Numbered from the stretch's first letter, positions 43,621 through 53,145 are shown. The stretch: 64,000 bases of DNA from CAVZCK01 sp963798805 (GCA_963798805.1 CAWCVC010000011.1:434001-498000), one strand, 5' to 3'. Notes: generated from the letters alone by a model not told the origin. Numbers and translations are program-made.

Positions 43621-44448
43621 ATGAGCGACAGGGCGCTGTCGGACCGCTGGATCGGCTGGCTCAACACTGCGCAACTCGCCCTCGCGGGGGTGGTCGTCAT
43701 CATGCCGGCGCTATGGATGGTGCTCTCCTCCTTTAAGCAGTCTTACGAGGTTACCGCCTATCCGCCGACGCTTTTCTTCACGCCGACTTTGTCGAACTAC
43801 ACGGCGCTGTCGGAGACGACGCCCTTCCTCCACTATGGGCTCAACAGCGTGATCGTCACCGTCGCCTCGACGGTGATCGGCATTCTCCTCGGCACCCCTG
43901 CCGCCTTCGCAGTGTCATGGACGCGCATTACATGGCCCGCAATCGTGGCGCTGGTCGCGCGCATGGCGCCGGGGACGCTCTTCCTGCTTCCCTGGTACGT
44001 CATGTTCCGCAAATTCGATTTGATAGGCAGCTATTGGTCGCTGATCCTCACCCATGCCGTCATCACCATGCCGATTGTCATCTGGGTGCTGCTTCCTTTT
44101 TTCGACGGCATTCCGCGCAGCATCTTCGAGGCCGCACAGGTGGATGGCTGCAGTCCTTTCCGGATCTTGCGCCGCATCGCGCTGCCGCTGGTGAGCACCG
44201 GGCTCGCCGTTTCCTCGATCCTCGCCTTCGTCTTCTCGTGGAACTATTTCCTGTTCGCGCTGGTGCTTTCCAATTCCGATACCAAGACGCTGATCGCCGC
44301 CTCCTTCAACTTCATCGGTGAAGGCGCGACCAACTGGGGCAGCCTGATGGCGGCGGCGACGCTGATCGCGCTTCCGCCGCTGGCGCTCGCCGCCATTGTG
44401 CAGCGTTGGCTCATTTCGGGCCTCACCCTCGGTGCCGTGAAAGGATGA
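43621..44448 (+). CDS. Sugar ABC transporter permease (MalG/UgpE type)
   Basis: This 275-residue permease starts after GGAGGAGACG. The MalG-type EAA loop is FEAAQVDGCSPFRILRRIALPLVSTGLAV, and the end LISGLTLGAVKG is characteristic of the family. Six hydrophobic segments are present and the length is standard. It lies nine bases after the partner permease and four bases before the zinc dehydrogenase gene, so the operon is continuous. Confidence 0.93.
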   Translation: MSDRALSDRWIGWLNTAQLALAGVVVIMPALWMVLSSFKQSYEVTAYPPTLFFTPTLSNYTALSETTPFLHYGLNSVIVTVASTVIGILLGTPAAFAVSWTRITWPAIVALVARMAPGTLFLLPWYVMFRKFDLIGSYWSLILTHAVITMPIVIWVLLPFFDGIPRSIFEAAQVDGCSPFRILRRIALPLVSTGLAVSSILAFVFSWNYFLFALVLSNSDTKTLIAASFNFIGEGATNWGSLMAAATLIALPPLALAAIVQRWLISGLTLGAVKG

Positions 44449-44452
44449 AGTC

Positions 44453-45460
44453 ATGACAGGCAACAACCGCTCCACGATGCGCGCCGCGGTGTTCCACGGC
44501 AACGACCGCATCACCATCGAGACGGTGCCCATGCCACAGCCGGCCGTTGGCGAGGCGCTGGTCCAGGTCTTGCGCACGGCGCTCTGCGGCTCGGACTTTA
44601 AGCTCTGGCACAACGGTTCCGAGTTCACTCCCGGTCACGAGATTTTCGGCCGCGTCGACCAGCCAAGCCATCCGCTGCATGGCCGGCGCTGCGCCGTCTA
44701 TATCCCGCTCCATTGCGGCAAGTGTGCCGCGTGCCTCGCAGGCGACACGCAGATGTGCCTCGAAATATCGTCACTCATCGGCTGGAACCGCGGCGGCGGC
44801 TATTGCGAGTATGTAGCGGTTCCCGACAACTGCCTGCTGCCCGTCCCCGATGATATTGAGGACGATCTGGGGCCCCTCCTCCTCGACACAGTCGGGACTT
44901 CGGCCCACGCCGTCCGTATGGCCCGCCAGATCGTTCCGGCAGCAGACGCGCCGGAGGTGCTCGTCTGCGGTGCAGGTCCCGTCGGCGTCGGCGTGATCCT
45001 GGCTCTGAAGGCACTCGGCTTCGACCATCTCCATGCGTCAGATCCCAACACCGAACGGCTCGCGCTCGCCGTCGAATTCGGCGCCACGGCCTATCCGGTC
45101 GGAAGCCGCGAGAAGCGTTTCAAGCTCATCCTCGAATGCTCCGGCGCCCATGCGGCACGCAACCTCGCTATCGAGCTGGTCCTGCCCAAGGGCGTGATCG
45201 TGCTTGTCGGCGAGAATTCGGCACCCTGGACGATCACCGAGGACAAGGTCTTCCGCCGCAAGGACTTCGTGATGATGCGCACCTTCTATTTCCCTAGAGA
45301 TGATTTCGAACCCAACATCGAGCTCTTGCGCCGCAATTACGCGAACTATGCGCGGCTCGTCGATGGCGCCTTCCCGCTTGGCGCCCTGCCGGAGCGGTTC
45401 CGGCATTTCTCCGAAGGCAAGCTCATGAAGCCGGTACTCGCCTTTGAGGATGCCGCCTGA
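44453..45460 (+). CDS. Zinc-dependent medium-chain dehydrogenase
   Basis: This 335-residue protein has the catalytic zinc residues C45 and H62-E63 (GHE), and structural zinc C88, C91, C94 and C102. The nucleotide motif GAGPVGVG lies near residue 167. It is a polyol/sugar dehydrogenase-type member, somewhat shorter than sorbitol dehydrogenase. The start follows AAGGATGAAG. It overlaps the ATPase start by one base (TGATG). With the SDR it gives the operon two oxidation steps, for example polyol to ketose or a C-5/C-3 oxidation, but the substrate is unknown. Confidence 0.9.
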   Translation: MTGNNRSTMRAAVFHGNDRITIETVPMPQPAVGEALVQVLRTALCGSDFKLWHNGSEFTPGHEIFGRVDQPSHPLHGRRCAVYIPLHCGKCAACLAGDTQMCLEISSLIGWNRGGGYCEYVAVPDNCLLPVPDDIEDDLGPLLLDTVGTSAHAVRMARQIVPAADAPEVLVCGAGPVGVGVILALKALGFDHLHASDPNTERLALAVEFGATAYPVGSREKRFKLILECSGAHAARNLAIELVLPKGVIVLVGENSAPWTITEDKVFRRKDFVMMRTFYFPRDDFEPNIELLRRNYANYARLVDGAFPLGALPERFRHFSEGKLMKPVLAFEDAA

Positions 45461-46539
45461 TGGCCTCGATCAGCCTCCGCAACCTCGTCAAGAAATACGG
45501 CGAGCTCACCGTCATTCCCGATCTCAGTCTCGAGATTCCCGACCACAAATTCGTCGTGCTCGTCGGGCCGTCGGGGTGTGGCAAGTCGACCTTGTTGCGC
45601 ATTCTCGCTGGTCTGGAGGAGATCAATGACGGCGAGGTGTTCATCGGCGAGCGTCTGGTGAACGGCGTTCCCGCCTCGAAGCGCGACATCGCCATGGTCT
45701 TCCAGGATTACGCCCTCTACCCGCACATGACGGTCCGTCAGAACATGTCGTTTGCGCTCGAGATGCGCGGAATGGCGAAAGCCGAAATGGACAAGCGCAT
45801 ATACGAGGCGGCGGCCCTCCTCCATATCGAGGACTATCTCGACCGCCGGCCGAAGGCCCTCTCCGGCGGCCAGCGCCAGCGCGTGGCGATGGGACGTGCG
45901 ATCGTGCGCAATCCGAAGGTATTCCTTTTCGACGAGCCGCTTTCGAACCTCGATGCAAAATTGCGCGCTCAGGTGCGCGCCGAAATCAAGGGGCTCTTCC
46001 AGAAGCTGAAGACCACCATGGTCTTCGTCACCCACGACCAAGTGGAGGCAATGACCATGGCCGACCACATCGTGGTGATGAAATCGGGCATTATCCAGCA
46101 GGTCGGCACGCCCGAAGAGGTCTACGAGGCGCCGGCCAACATGTTCGTGGCCGGCTTCATCGGCTCGCCGGCGATGAGTTTCCTGCCGATCAGCCTCTCG
46201 GGGGACGCCTTGACGCTCGGCGACGGCCGCGCGTTACCCGGATGGAGCGTCGCCGGTTTCGATGCACTCAGGCGATCCGATGCAAGGAGCGTCGTTCTGG
46301 GGATCCGGCCGGAGCATTTCGCGCTCGCGCCCGACGACCCGGTCGCGTTGCGCGTCGCAGTAGAGCTCGTCGAGCCGCTCGGGTCGGACACGTTCGTGCA
46401 TTTTGCGCTTGGCGGCGTCCCGGTCATCGCCCGGATGTCGCCCGACCTGCGCCCGAAGCCAGGGGACGAACTCCGCCTTCTGCCCGTCGCCGGCAAGGCT
46501 CACCTGTTCGACGCCAACTCCGGCGAGGCGATTCGATGA
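45460..46539 (+). CDS. Sugar ABC transporter ATP-binding protein (UgpC/MsmK type)
   Basis: This 359-residue ATPase has Walker A GPSGCGKST, Q-loop FQDYALYPHMTVRQNM, signature LSGGQRQR, Walker B VFLFDEPLSNLD and H-loop VTHDQVEAM. The C-terminal TOBE/OB domain contains LGIRPEHFAL. It energises the importer of the LacI-controlled operon. Its start shares a base with the dehydrogenase stop and its stop overlaps the kinase start as ATGA, so expression is translationally coupled through the unit. Confidence 0.94.
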   Translation: MASISLRNLVKKYGELTVIPDLSLEIPDHKFVVLVGPSGCGKSTLLRILAGLEEINDGEVFIGERLVNGVPASKRDIAMVFQDYALYPHMTVRQNMSFALEMRGMAKAEMDKRIYEAAALLHIEDYLDRRPKALSGGQRQRVAMGRAIVRNPKVFLFDEPLSNLDAKLRAQVRAEIKGLFQKLKTTMVFVTHDQVEAMTMADHIVVMKSGIIQQVGTPEEVYEAPANMFVAGFIGSPAMSFLPISLSGDALTLGDGRALPGWSVAGFDALRRSDARSVVLGIRPEHFALAPDDPVALRVAVELVEPLGSDTFVHFALGGVPVIARMSPDLRPKPGDELRLLPVAGKAHLFDANSGEAIR

Positions 46540-47501
46540 AACAGGGAGCTGCCGGCATGGAGGCCGCCACGACGGACGGCCTCGAACGCTTGAGAACCGA
46601 GCCGAAGACGGTGATTTGCATCGGGCTTTCGGCGCTCGACTATATCTGGCAGGTCGACCGACTTCCGTGCGGTGAGCACACAAAGGTCAAGGCCCGCGAC
46701 TTCGTCACCAAGGGCGGCGGCATGGCGGCGACGGCGGCCGTCACCGTCGCGCGGCTCGGCAGCAAGGCCCTCTTCTGGGGGCGAGCCGGGGACGATCACG
46801 AAGGCCTCATCCTGCGCGAGGAACTCCGGCGCGAAGGCGTCAATACGGAGCACTTCCGGCTTTTCAAGGGTGCGCGTTCCTCGATTTCGGGCGTCGTCGT
46901 CGACGAAACGGGCGAGCGGCACATCGCCAATTTCCGCGGCGCGGACCTGCCAGTCTCGCCAGCCTGGCTCCCCCTCGATCTGATCGCCGGCGCTGGCTCG
47001 GTCCTCTCCGACCCGCGCTGGCCGGAAGGCACTGTCGCTGCATTCTGCGCCGCCCGCGCGCGAGGCGTGCCTACAGTGCTCGATGCCGATGTCGCCGACG
47101 CCGAGGTCTTCGAAGAGATCCTCCCCCTGACCGACCACGCTGTATTTTCAGCCCCTGCGCTTTCCGCCTTCGCGGGGGGCTATACGGCGCAAGCGCTGGC
47201 CAAGGTGCAGTCATTCGGCTGCGTGGTGTCGGCCGTGACGCAGGGGAGTGACGGCGTCCTCTGGCAAATTCGCGGCGAAACGCAGCACCTGCCGGCTTTC
47301 CGCGTGCCGGTCGTAGACACCAATGGTGCGGGCGATGTCTTCCACGGCGCTTATGCGCTTGCCGTCGCAGCCAGCATGCCAGTCGCAGCGGCGATGGAGT
47401 TCGCCTCGATAGCAGCCGCGCTCAAATGCACCAAGCCCGACGGGCGAAGCGGAATTCCCACCCTGGACGAGGTCATCGAGTTTCAAAGGAAAGAAGCATG
47501 A
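46536..47501 (+). CDS. PfkB-family carbohydrate kinase, YihV-like
   Basis: This 321-residue kinase has the PfkB/ribokinase signatures: GGGMAATAAVTVARLG near the N-terminus and VVDTNGAGDVFHGA with the catalytic Asp. As far as memory allows, the pattern is closest to E. coli sulfofructose kinase YihV: GERHIANF and SDPRW align with YihV segments that hold Asn109 and Arg138, and the ends ALKCTKPDGRSGIP agree. The loop residue recalled as Gly27 does not appear conserved, so sulfosugar specificity is uncertain. It should phosphorylate a ketose for the aldolase that follows. An ATG at 46557 behind GGGAG is an alternative start. Confidence 0.88.
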   Translation: MKQGAAGMEAATTDGLERLRTEPKTVICIGLSALDYIWQVDRLPCGEHTKVKARDFVTKGGGMAATAAVTVARLGSKALFWGRAGDDHEGLILREELRREGVNTEHFRLFKGARSSISGVVVDETGERHIANFRGADLPVSPAWLPLDLIAGAGSVLSDPRWPEGTVAAFCAARARGVPTVLDADVADAEVFEEILPLTDHAVFSAPALSAFAGGYTAQALAKVQSFGCVVSAVTQGSDGVLWQIRGETQHLPAFRVPVVDTNGAGDVFHGAYALAVAASMPVAAAMEFASIAAALKCTKPDGRSGIPTLDEVIEFQRKEA

Positions 47502-48544
47502 CGACAATCGGCAAAAATCGCGGCCTCACCCGACTGGCGGACGAGGCGGGCCATTTCACCATGGTGGCGCTCGACCAGCGGCCGCCGCTGCTTGCCGCGA
47601 TAGCGAAAGCGCGAGGCATTCGGCCGGAAATGGTGTCCTTCGAAGATATGCTGAAGGCCAAGCGGCTGCTGGTCGAGGCGCTCGGCGAGGATGCAAGCTC
47701 AATGCTGTTCGACCCGAACTTCGCCATCCCCGCGGCCATCGATATCCTGCCGAAGCGGACGGGATTGATCGTCACGCTCGAGGAGCACCGGGTCGAGGAG
47801 ACGCCGGAGGGCCGCAAGTCGCGCACCATCGACAACTGGAGCGTCGACAAGATTCGCCAGATCGGCGGCGACGGTGTCAAGGTGCTCGCCTGGTACCGGC
47901 CGGATGCCGGACGGGACGTCAACGGGCACCAGAAGCGCTTCGTCCGCTCGGTCGGCGAGGTCTGCCACCGCCACGATATCCCTTATGTCCTCGAACTCCT
48001 CGTTTATCCGTTCCTGGGAAGCGATAGGCATACGTCGGACTATGTCGAATCGCCTGACAAAAGGGCCGAACTCGTCATCGACAGTGTGCGGGAATTCGGC
48101 CGGCCGGAATACGGCGTCGACCTCTTCAAGCTCGAAACGCCACTTCCGGCGGCATCGCTTCCCGCACCTGACGGAAGCCCTGCTGCGCGCGAAGCGGCGA
48201 GCCAGTTCGAAGCGATCGGCATGATCTGCCGGCAGGCGGGCATCCCCTGGGTGATGCTTTCGGGTGGCGCGGCGCCGGAGCAGTTTGAGCGGGTGCTCTC
48301 CTATTCCTATGCCGCCGGTGCGCAGGGTTTCCTCGCCGGCCGCACGATCTGGCTCAACGCAATCGAGACCGGCTTTCCGGACGGCGGCAAGGTGCTCAAA
48401 GCGCTGCGCGAGGACGGCTGCAAGCGGCTCGAGCGCCTGAAGGAACTGACGGCTAGCCATGCGAAGCCATGGAAGCCGATCTATGAGGCATGCACCGCCA
48501 AGGTCGAAGGCGACTTCGCAAGGTCGTACGGTTTCTCGGCTTGA
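47498..48544 (+). CDS. LacD/YihT-type class I aldolase
   Basis: This 348-residue protein resembles tagatose-bisphosphate aldolase LacD and sulfofructose-phosphate aldolase YihT. FTMVALDQRPPLLAA is the N-terminal barrel strand. GVKVLAWYRPD carries a conserved Lys. K211 in VDLFKLETPLP is the probable Schiff-base lysine. WVMLSGGAAPEQF and GFLAGRTIW form the phosphate-binding end. Its length fits LacD better than the shorter YihT. The ATG overlaps the kinase stop as ATGA, so kinase and aldolase act in sequence: phosphorylation, then cleavage to dihydroxyacetone phosphate plus an aldehyde. It is the last gene of the operon. Confidence 0.88.
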   Translation: MTTIGKNRGLTRLADEAGHFTMVALDQRPPLLAAIAKARGIRPEMVSFEDMLKAKRLLVEALGEDASSMLFDPNFAIPAAIDILPKRTGLIVTLEEHRVEETPEGRKSRTIDNWSVDKIRQIGGDGVKVLAWYRPDAGRDVNGHQKRFVRSVGEVCHRHDIPYVLELLVYPFLGSDRHTSDYVESPDKRAELVIDSVREFGRPEYGVDLFKLETPLPAASLPAPDGSPAAREAASQFEAIGMICRQAGIPWVMLSGGAAPEQFERVLSYSYAAGAQGFLAGRTIWLNAIETGFPDGGKVLKALREDGCKRLERLKELTASHAKPWKPIYEACTAKVEGDFARSYGFSA

Positions 48545-48690
48545 GGTCGCAGGCCACAGGCCGCCGGCCAATTCTTCTTTCACCGATATGCTGCGAATTG
48601 CACGAACGCCGAATACGGCATCGGCGCGCTCCCATATCGCAGACGGACGGTATCACTTGTGGTTCTACTCATATTTCCCATAGTCGACGG

Positions 48691-51141
48691 ATGACCAAGT
48701 CGAAGCTGGGGCAATACCGGCAGAAGCGTGATTTCTCGCGCACCAGTGAGCCAAGCGGCGAGGACGGTGGCATCGTCGGCAATCGTTTCGTCGTTCACAA
48801 ACATTCGGCTACGGCCGATCATTATGATTTGCGGCTGCAGGTCGGTGATGTGCTCAAGAGCTGGGCGGTGCCGAAAGGCCCCTCTCTCAATCCCGACGAT
48901 AAGCGGCTGGCGGTCGAGACCGAAGATCATCCGCTTGAATACACCGACTTCGAAGGTGTGATCCCCGAGGGCGAATATGGCGGCGGGCCGATGATCATCT
49001 GGGATGCCGGTGTCTGGGCGCCGATGGACGACATCGACAAGAGCCTCGCCTCCGGCTCGCTCAAGTTCCGGCTCGCCGGCGAGAAGCTGAGCGGCGGCTG
49101 GATGCTCGCTAGGCTTAAGCCGAAGCGCGGCGAAGAGAACAAGAATTGGCTGCTGTTCAAGGAGCGCGATCCGGCTGCGAGCGCCGCCATCGACATTCTA
49201 TTGGCACGGCCGGAAAGTGTGAAAACCGGGCGGTGCATCGAAGATCTGATTCCTTGGAAAGAGCCGGTGCGCAAGCCGGTGAAGCTGGTGCCGGGGCGCC
49301 TGACAGGTGCGATGAAGGCCGCGATGCCGGCACGTGTCGCTCCGCAGCTCGCCACGCCGGCCGAAAAGCCTCCCAAGGGCGATGAATGGCTGCACGAGAT
49401 CAAGTTCGACGGCTACCGGAGCATCGTCTTCGTCGATGGCGGCAAGGCGCGTCTCGTCACCCGGAGCGGCCTCGACTGGACAAAGCGCTATGGCGATTTG
49501 GGTCGCGCTTTTGCAACGTTGCCCTGCAAGCAGGCGGTGATCGACGGCGAGATCGTCGTCCTCGACGACAAAGGTGTCAGCTGCATCTCCGCTCTTCAGC
49601 AAGCTTTGGCCGAGGGCGCTGGCAGCAAGCTCGTCCTCTATGCCTTCGATCTGCTGTACCTGGATGGCTGGGATCTGCAAAAGGTGCCGCTCATAAAGCG
49701 AAAGGATCTGCTGGCGCGGCTTCTTGACGGCACCGTCACGGGCCGATCGGCGATACAGCTCAGCGACCATGTTCGGGGCGATGGCACCGCGCTCTACGAG
49801 CAGGCGGCAGAGCTCGGTCTTGAAGGCATCGTGTCCAAGAAGGCGTCGGCGCCCTATCAGCAAGGCCGCTCGAAGTCATGGATGAAAAGTAAGGCGCTCC
49901 AGGCCGGTAACTTCGCGATCGTGGGTTACACGACATCGGAAGCTGCCGAAGGTCTTGCCGCTCTTGCGCTGGGTGAGTGGGAGGATGGCGAACTGCACTA
50001 TCGCGGCAAGGTCGGCACCGGCTTCGATGCGCCGACCCTGAAATCGCTGCTTGAACGCCTCAAACCCCTGCGCGAAGGCGCCGCTAGGCTGGACCGCGCG
50101 CCGAAAGACGTCTTCACCGTGCGGCCAGTCCTGACGGCTCATATCCATTACGCCAACCGTACGGCGGACAATTTGCTATGGCACTCGGTCTTCAAAGGAC
50201 TGCGCGAAGCCGAGTTTTCTAAAACCGTGCAGGTCGAGCACAAGCGACTCATCACGGACGCCGATCTCGCCTCGATTTGGGTGACAAATCCGACGCGGCG
50301 GCTGTTCGGACGATCGGGTCCGACCAAGCTCGACATAACGGTCTATTACGCGCTCGTCGGCGATTTCATGTTGCCGCACATTATGGGACGGCCGGTATCA
50401 CTGGTCCGCTGTCCTACGCACAGGCCGCAGGACTGTTTCTTCCAGCGCCACGCCTTCTCCGGCATGCCGAGCGCCGTGGCGACATTCCAGACCACCAACT
50501 CGGAAGGCGAGACCAAGACCTATCTTTCAGTGGAGGGGGCAAAGGGTTATCTGGCGCTCGCCCAGTTCGGCGTCGTCGAGTTTCACATCTGGGGGACGAC
50601 AGCGAAGCGGCTCGACAAGCCGGACCGCATCGTTTTCGATCTCGATCCTGGCGAAGGGATCGAATGGCGGGAGGTCGTCGAAGCCGCGGTGCATATCAAG
50701 GCGGAGCTGGAGACGCTCGGTCTGGTGCCGTTCGTCAAGACCTCGGGCGGCAAGGGCCTCCACATTACCGTACCGGTGAAGCCCAAGCTCGGCTGGAGCC
50801 AGACGCACCAGCGCACAAGTGACATCGCTTCGGTGATCGCCGCCGCGGCACCTGGCACTTTCACGATCACAATGGGCAAGGAAAACCGCAAGCGGCGCAT
50901 CTTCATCGATTTCCATCGCAACGCCCGCGGTGCGACCGCCGCTGCGCCGTTTTCTCTTCGCGCGCGCACGAACCTGCCGGCCTCGACGCCGGTTAACTGG
51001 TCCGATCTGGAGTCGATCGACGCTCCCGAGGATTTGAACTATTCTTCCCTTCCGAGCTTGTTAACGAGCTCCGGCGATCCTTGGGCCAGTATCTCGGATT
51101 TTGCCAGGGACTTGCCGGCCTTGCCGAAAGCGAGGAGGTAG
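48691..51141 (+). CDS. ligD: DNA ligase D (phosphoesterase-ligase-polymerase)
   Basis: The 816-residue protein carries all three LigD modules. The phosphoesterase (residues 1-160) has H38, H44, D46, R48 and H80, which correspond to the known catalytic set. The ATP-dependent ligase (about 200-500) has the adenylated lysine K238 in HEIKFDGYRS. The C-terminal primase-like polymerase has VFDLDPGEG and KTSGGKGLHI. It seals and fills double-strand breaks in the two-component bacterial NHEJ system with Ku, which is encoded 25 bp downstream. The ATG at 48691 is chosen because the domain starts there; the open frame extends upstream without family similarity. Confidence 0.95.
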   Translation: MTKSKLGQYRQKRDFSRTSEPSGEDGGIVGNRFVVHKHSATADHYDLRLQVGDVLKSWAVPKGPSLNPDDKRLAVETEDHPLEYTDFEGVIPEGEYGGGPMIIWDAGVWAPMDDIDKSLASGSLKFRLAGEKLSGGWMLARLKPKRGEENKNWLLFKERDPAASAAIDILLARPESVKTGRCIEDLIPWKEPVRKPVKLVPGRLTGAMKAAMPARVAPQLATPAEKPPKGDEWLHEIKFDGYRSIVFVDGGKARLVTRSGLDWTKRYGDLGRAFATLPCKQAVIDGEIVVLDDKGVSCISALQQALAEGAGSKLVLYAFDLLYLDGWDLQKVPLIKRKDLLARLLDGTVTGRSAIQLSDHVRGDGTALYEQAAELGLEGIVSKKASAPYQQGRSKSWMKSKALQAGNFAIVGYTTSEAAEGLAALALGEWEDGELHYRGKVGTGFDAPTLKSLLERLKPLREGAARLDRAPKDVFTVRPVLTAHIHYANRTADNLLWHSVFKGLREAEFSKTVQVEHKRLITDADLASIWVTNPTRRLFGRSGPTKLDITVYYALVGDFMLPHIMGRPVSLVRCPTHRPQDCFFQRHAFSGMPSAVATFQTTNSEGETKTYLSVEGAKGYLALAQFGVVEFHIWGTTAKRLDKPDRIVFDLDPGEGIEWREVVEAAVHIKAELETLGLVPFVKTSGGKGLHITVPVKPKLGWSQTHQRTSDIASVIAAAAPGTFTITMGKENRKRRIFIDFHRNARGATAAAPFSLRARTNLPASTPVNWSDLESIDAPEDLNYSSLPSLLTSSGDPWASISDFARDLPALPKARR

Positions 51142-51166
51142 CCGCCGCGTTGCGTAGGAGACAGTC

Positions 51167-52057
51167 ATGGCGCCAAGAGCCAGCTGGAAGGGATATCTGA
51201 AACTGAGCCTGGTGAGCTGCCCCGTGCGGCTCTACCCGGCGACGAGTTCCAAGGACCGCATCGCTTTCAACCAGCTCCACAAAGACACCCACAATCGGAT
51301 CAATATGAAGCCGGTCGATCCGGAATTGGGCCTGGTCGAACGCTCCGACCTCGTGAAAGGCTATGAATACGAGGACAAGCAGTATGTCATCATCGAGGAT
51401 TCCGATCTGCAAAGCGTGAGGATCGAATCCAATCACACCATGAACATCGAGGCATTCGTCGATAAGGATGCTGTGGATGTCATTTACCAGGACGCGCCTT
51501 ACTACCTGGCGCCGGACGGGGCGATGGCGGAAGAGACCTTCATCGTGCTGCGCGAGGCGCTCAGAAAGTCCGGCAAGCTGGCGATTGCCCGGCTCGTTCT
51601 GTCGAGCCGCGAGCGCGTCATCACGATCGCGCCGCGCGAGACTGGCATGTTCGTCTGCACGCTGAGGAACCCGAACGAAGTGCGCGGCACCGCCGAATAT
51701 TTCGGCAATATCCCGGTCGGCAACCCCGATCCGGAGATGCTCGATCTTGCCGAGAGGTTGATCGAGCAGAAGGCGACCGAATTCGATCCGAAGAATTACG
51801 AGGATCGCTACGAGATCGCCCTGATGCAGATGATCAAGGAGAAGCTCAAGGGCCACAAGCCGATCGTGGCGGCCGCGCCCGAGCGCGGCAATGTCATCAA
51901 CCTGATGGATGCGCTGAAGGCGAGCCTCTCGCAATCCAAGCCTCCGGCTAAGAGCAAGGCCAGGACCGAGCCCGCGGCGAAGTCCGCCGCCAAGGCCGCA
52001 GCGGGCGGGGCTGTGGAGAAAGCGGCCCCCAAGAAACCCAGCCGGAAGAAGGCGTGA
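51167..52057 (+). CDS. ku: Ku-like DNA end-binding protein
   Basis: This 296-residue protein has the bacterial Ku core: WKGYLKLSLVSCPVRLYPA at the start, FNQLHKDTHNRI, and YEYEDKQYVIIEDSDLQSV. A Lys/Ala/Pro-rich tail (from about residue 255) resembles the DNA-binding C-terminal extensions of other bacterial Ku proteins. Ku homodimers encircle broken ends and recruit LigD. The stop overlaps a GTG start of the BRCT-TPR gene (GTGA), so the next protein is co-translated with Ku. Confidence 0.96.
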   Translation: MAPRASWKGYLKLSLVSCPVRLYPATSSKDRIAFNQLHKDTHNRINMKPVDPELGLVERSDLVKGYEYEDKQYVIIEDSDLQSVRIESNHTMNIEAFVDKDAVDVIYQDAPYYLAPDGAMAEETFIVLREALRKSGKLAIARLVLSSRERVITIAPRETGMFVCTLRNPNEVRGTAEYFGNIPVGNPDPEMLDLAERLIEQKATEFDPKNYEDRYEIALMQMIKEKLKGHKPIVAAAPERGNVINLMDALKASLSQSKPPAKSKARTEPAAKSAAKAAAGGAVEKAAPKKPSRKKA

Positions 52058-53145
52058 CGCCGGTCAGCGGAAAGACGTTTGGGATCGTCGGCGCCCTTGC
52101 CGCCTTTCCGCGACGGCTGGCCGCGCGGGAAGTCGAAAGGCAGAATGGACATCTGAGGAGCAGCATTACCCGGCGAACGACGCATGTCGTGTTCGGGCGT
52201 AAGCTTCTTGCCCGCGCCAGCGATGCCGAAATCGAGACCCGTTTCGACAGCGAACGCAAGGCCGGCCACCAGCTGCTCAGCGAGAACGGCTTCCTGCGTA
52301 TATTGGGGTTACGGCAGCTCCCCGAAACGTCAGCCACGCCCCGAACTTTGCTGCTCGAACAGGCGCGGATCGCTGAGCGGGATTTCGACCTCCTATCACT
52401 CTTCGATGCTTTTGAGCACGACCGCGAGCCCCATTCCTTCCGCGACCTCATCTTGTCGAAAAAATATGCCGGCCTGATCGCTGGCGGAGCAACTTGGGGA
52501 GCGATCGCAAGGTCAATTCATCGCGCCTCCGGCGCCGTTACCTCGCTGACCTCCCTGTCGCTCGAGGCCGACGGCGGGGATGCGATCTACGCACGCCTCG
52601 GCGAGCAACTGAGCGAGCTCGATGGCCAGATGCTCCTACCTATCGGGCGATCGAGCGATGCTGAACTGGAAGAGCTGTTTGAGGCAGCCCAGGATGCCGA
52701 GGCTGACGAGCGCTTCGACGACGCGGTCGCCCTTTACGAGCGCTGCCTCTCGATAGATCCGAAGGACCCGGATGCGGCCTACAATCTTGCCAACTGCCTC
52801 GTCGCGGCAGGTCGCCCGGATAAGGCTCATCGGTCCTTCCTGCTTGCGCTCAAGCTCGATCCCAACTTCGTGGAAGCTTGGTTCAACCTTGCGAACCTTC
52901 TCAAGGGCCAAGGGCTGGCGGCTTCAGCCCGAGAACATCTGCAGAAGGCGATCGCTGTCGACGGCGACTATGCCGACGCCATCTATAATCTGGCCACGCT
53001 GGAGTTCGAGGCAGGTCGCCTCGCGGAAGCGCGACGCTGGTGGACGCGCTATCTCGAGCTGGATAGCGAATCCGAGTGGGCGCGTAATGCGGCAAAGGGC
53101 GTGCACTATGCCGACCTGCACCTTGCCCGGAGGAATGCCGAATGA
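52054..53145 (+). CDS. BRCT-like/TPR protein co-translated with Ku
   Basis: This 363-residue protein starts at a GTG overlapping the Ku stop. Residues 1-85 look like a BRCT domain: KTFGIVGALAAFPRRLAAREVERQNG, then RRTTHVVFGRKLL, and SENGFLRILGL. The middle is helical (FRDLILSKKYAGLIAGGATWGAIARSIH may form a helix-turn-helix). Residues 215-350 contain three or four TPR units (FDDAVALYERCLSIDPKDPDAAYNLANCLV and following). BRCT domains bind partners in DNA-break repair, and TPRs act as scaffolds. An accessory NHEJ role is inferred from the coupling and the BRCT fold, not proven. Confidence 0.75.
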   Translation: MTPVSGKTFGIVGALAAFPRRLAAREVERQNGHLRSSITRRTTHVVFGRKLLARASDAEIETRFDSERKAGHQLLSENGFLRILGLRQLPETSATPRTLLLEQARIAERDFDLLSLFDAFEHDREPHSFRDLILSKKYAGLIAGGATWGAIARSIHRASGAVTSLTSLSLEADGGDAIYARLGEQLSELDGQMLLPIGRSSDAELEELFEAAQDAEADERFDDAVALYERCLSIDPKDPDAAYNLANCLVAAGRPDKAHRSFLLALKLDPNFVEAWFNLANLLKGQGLAASAREHLQKAIAVDGDYADAIYNLATLEFEAGRLAEARRWWTRYLELDSESEWARNAAKGVHYADLHLARRNAE

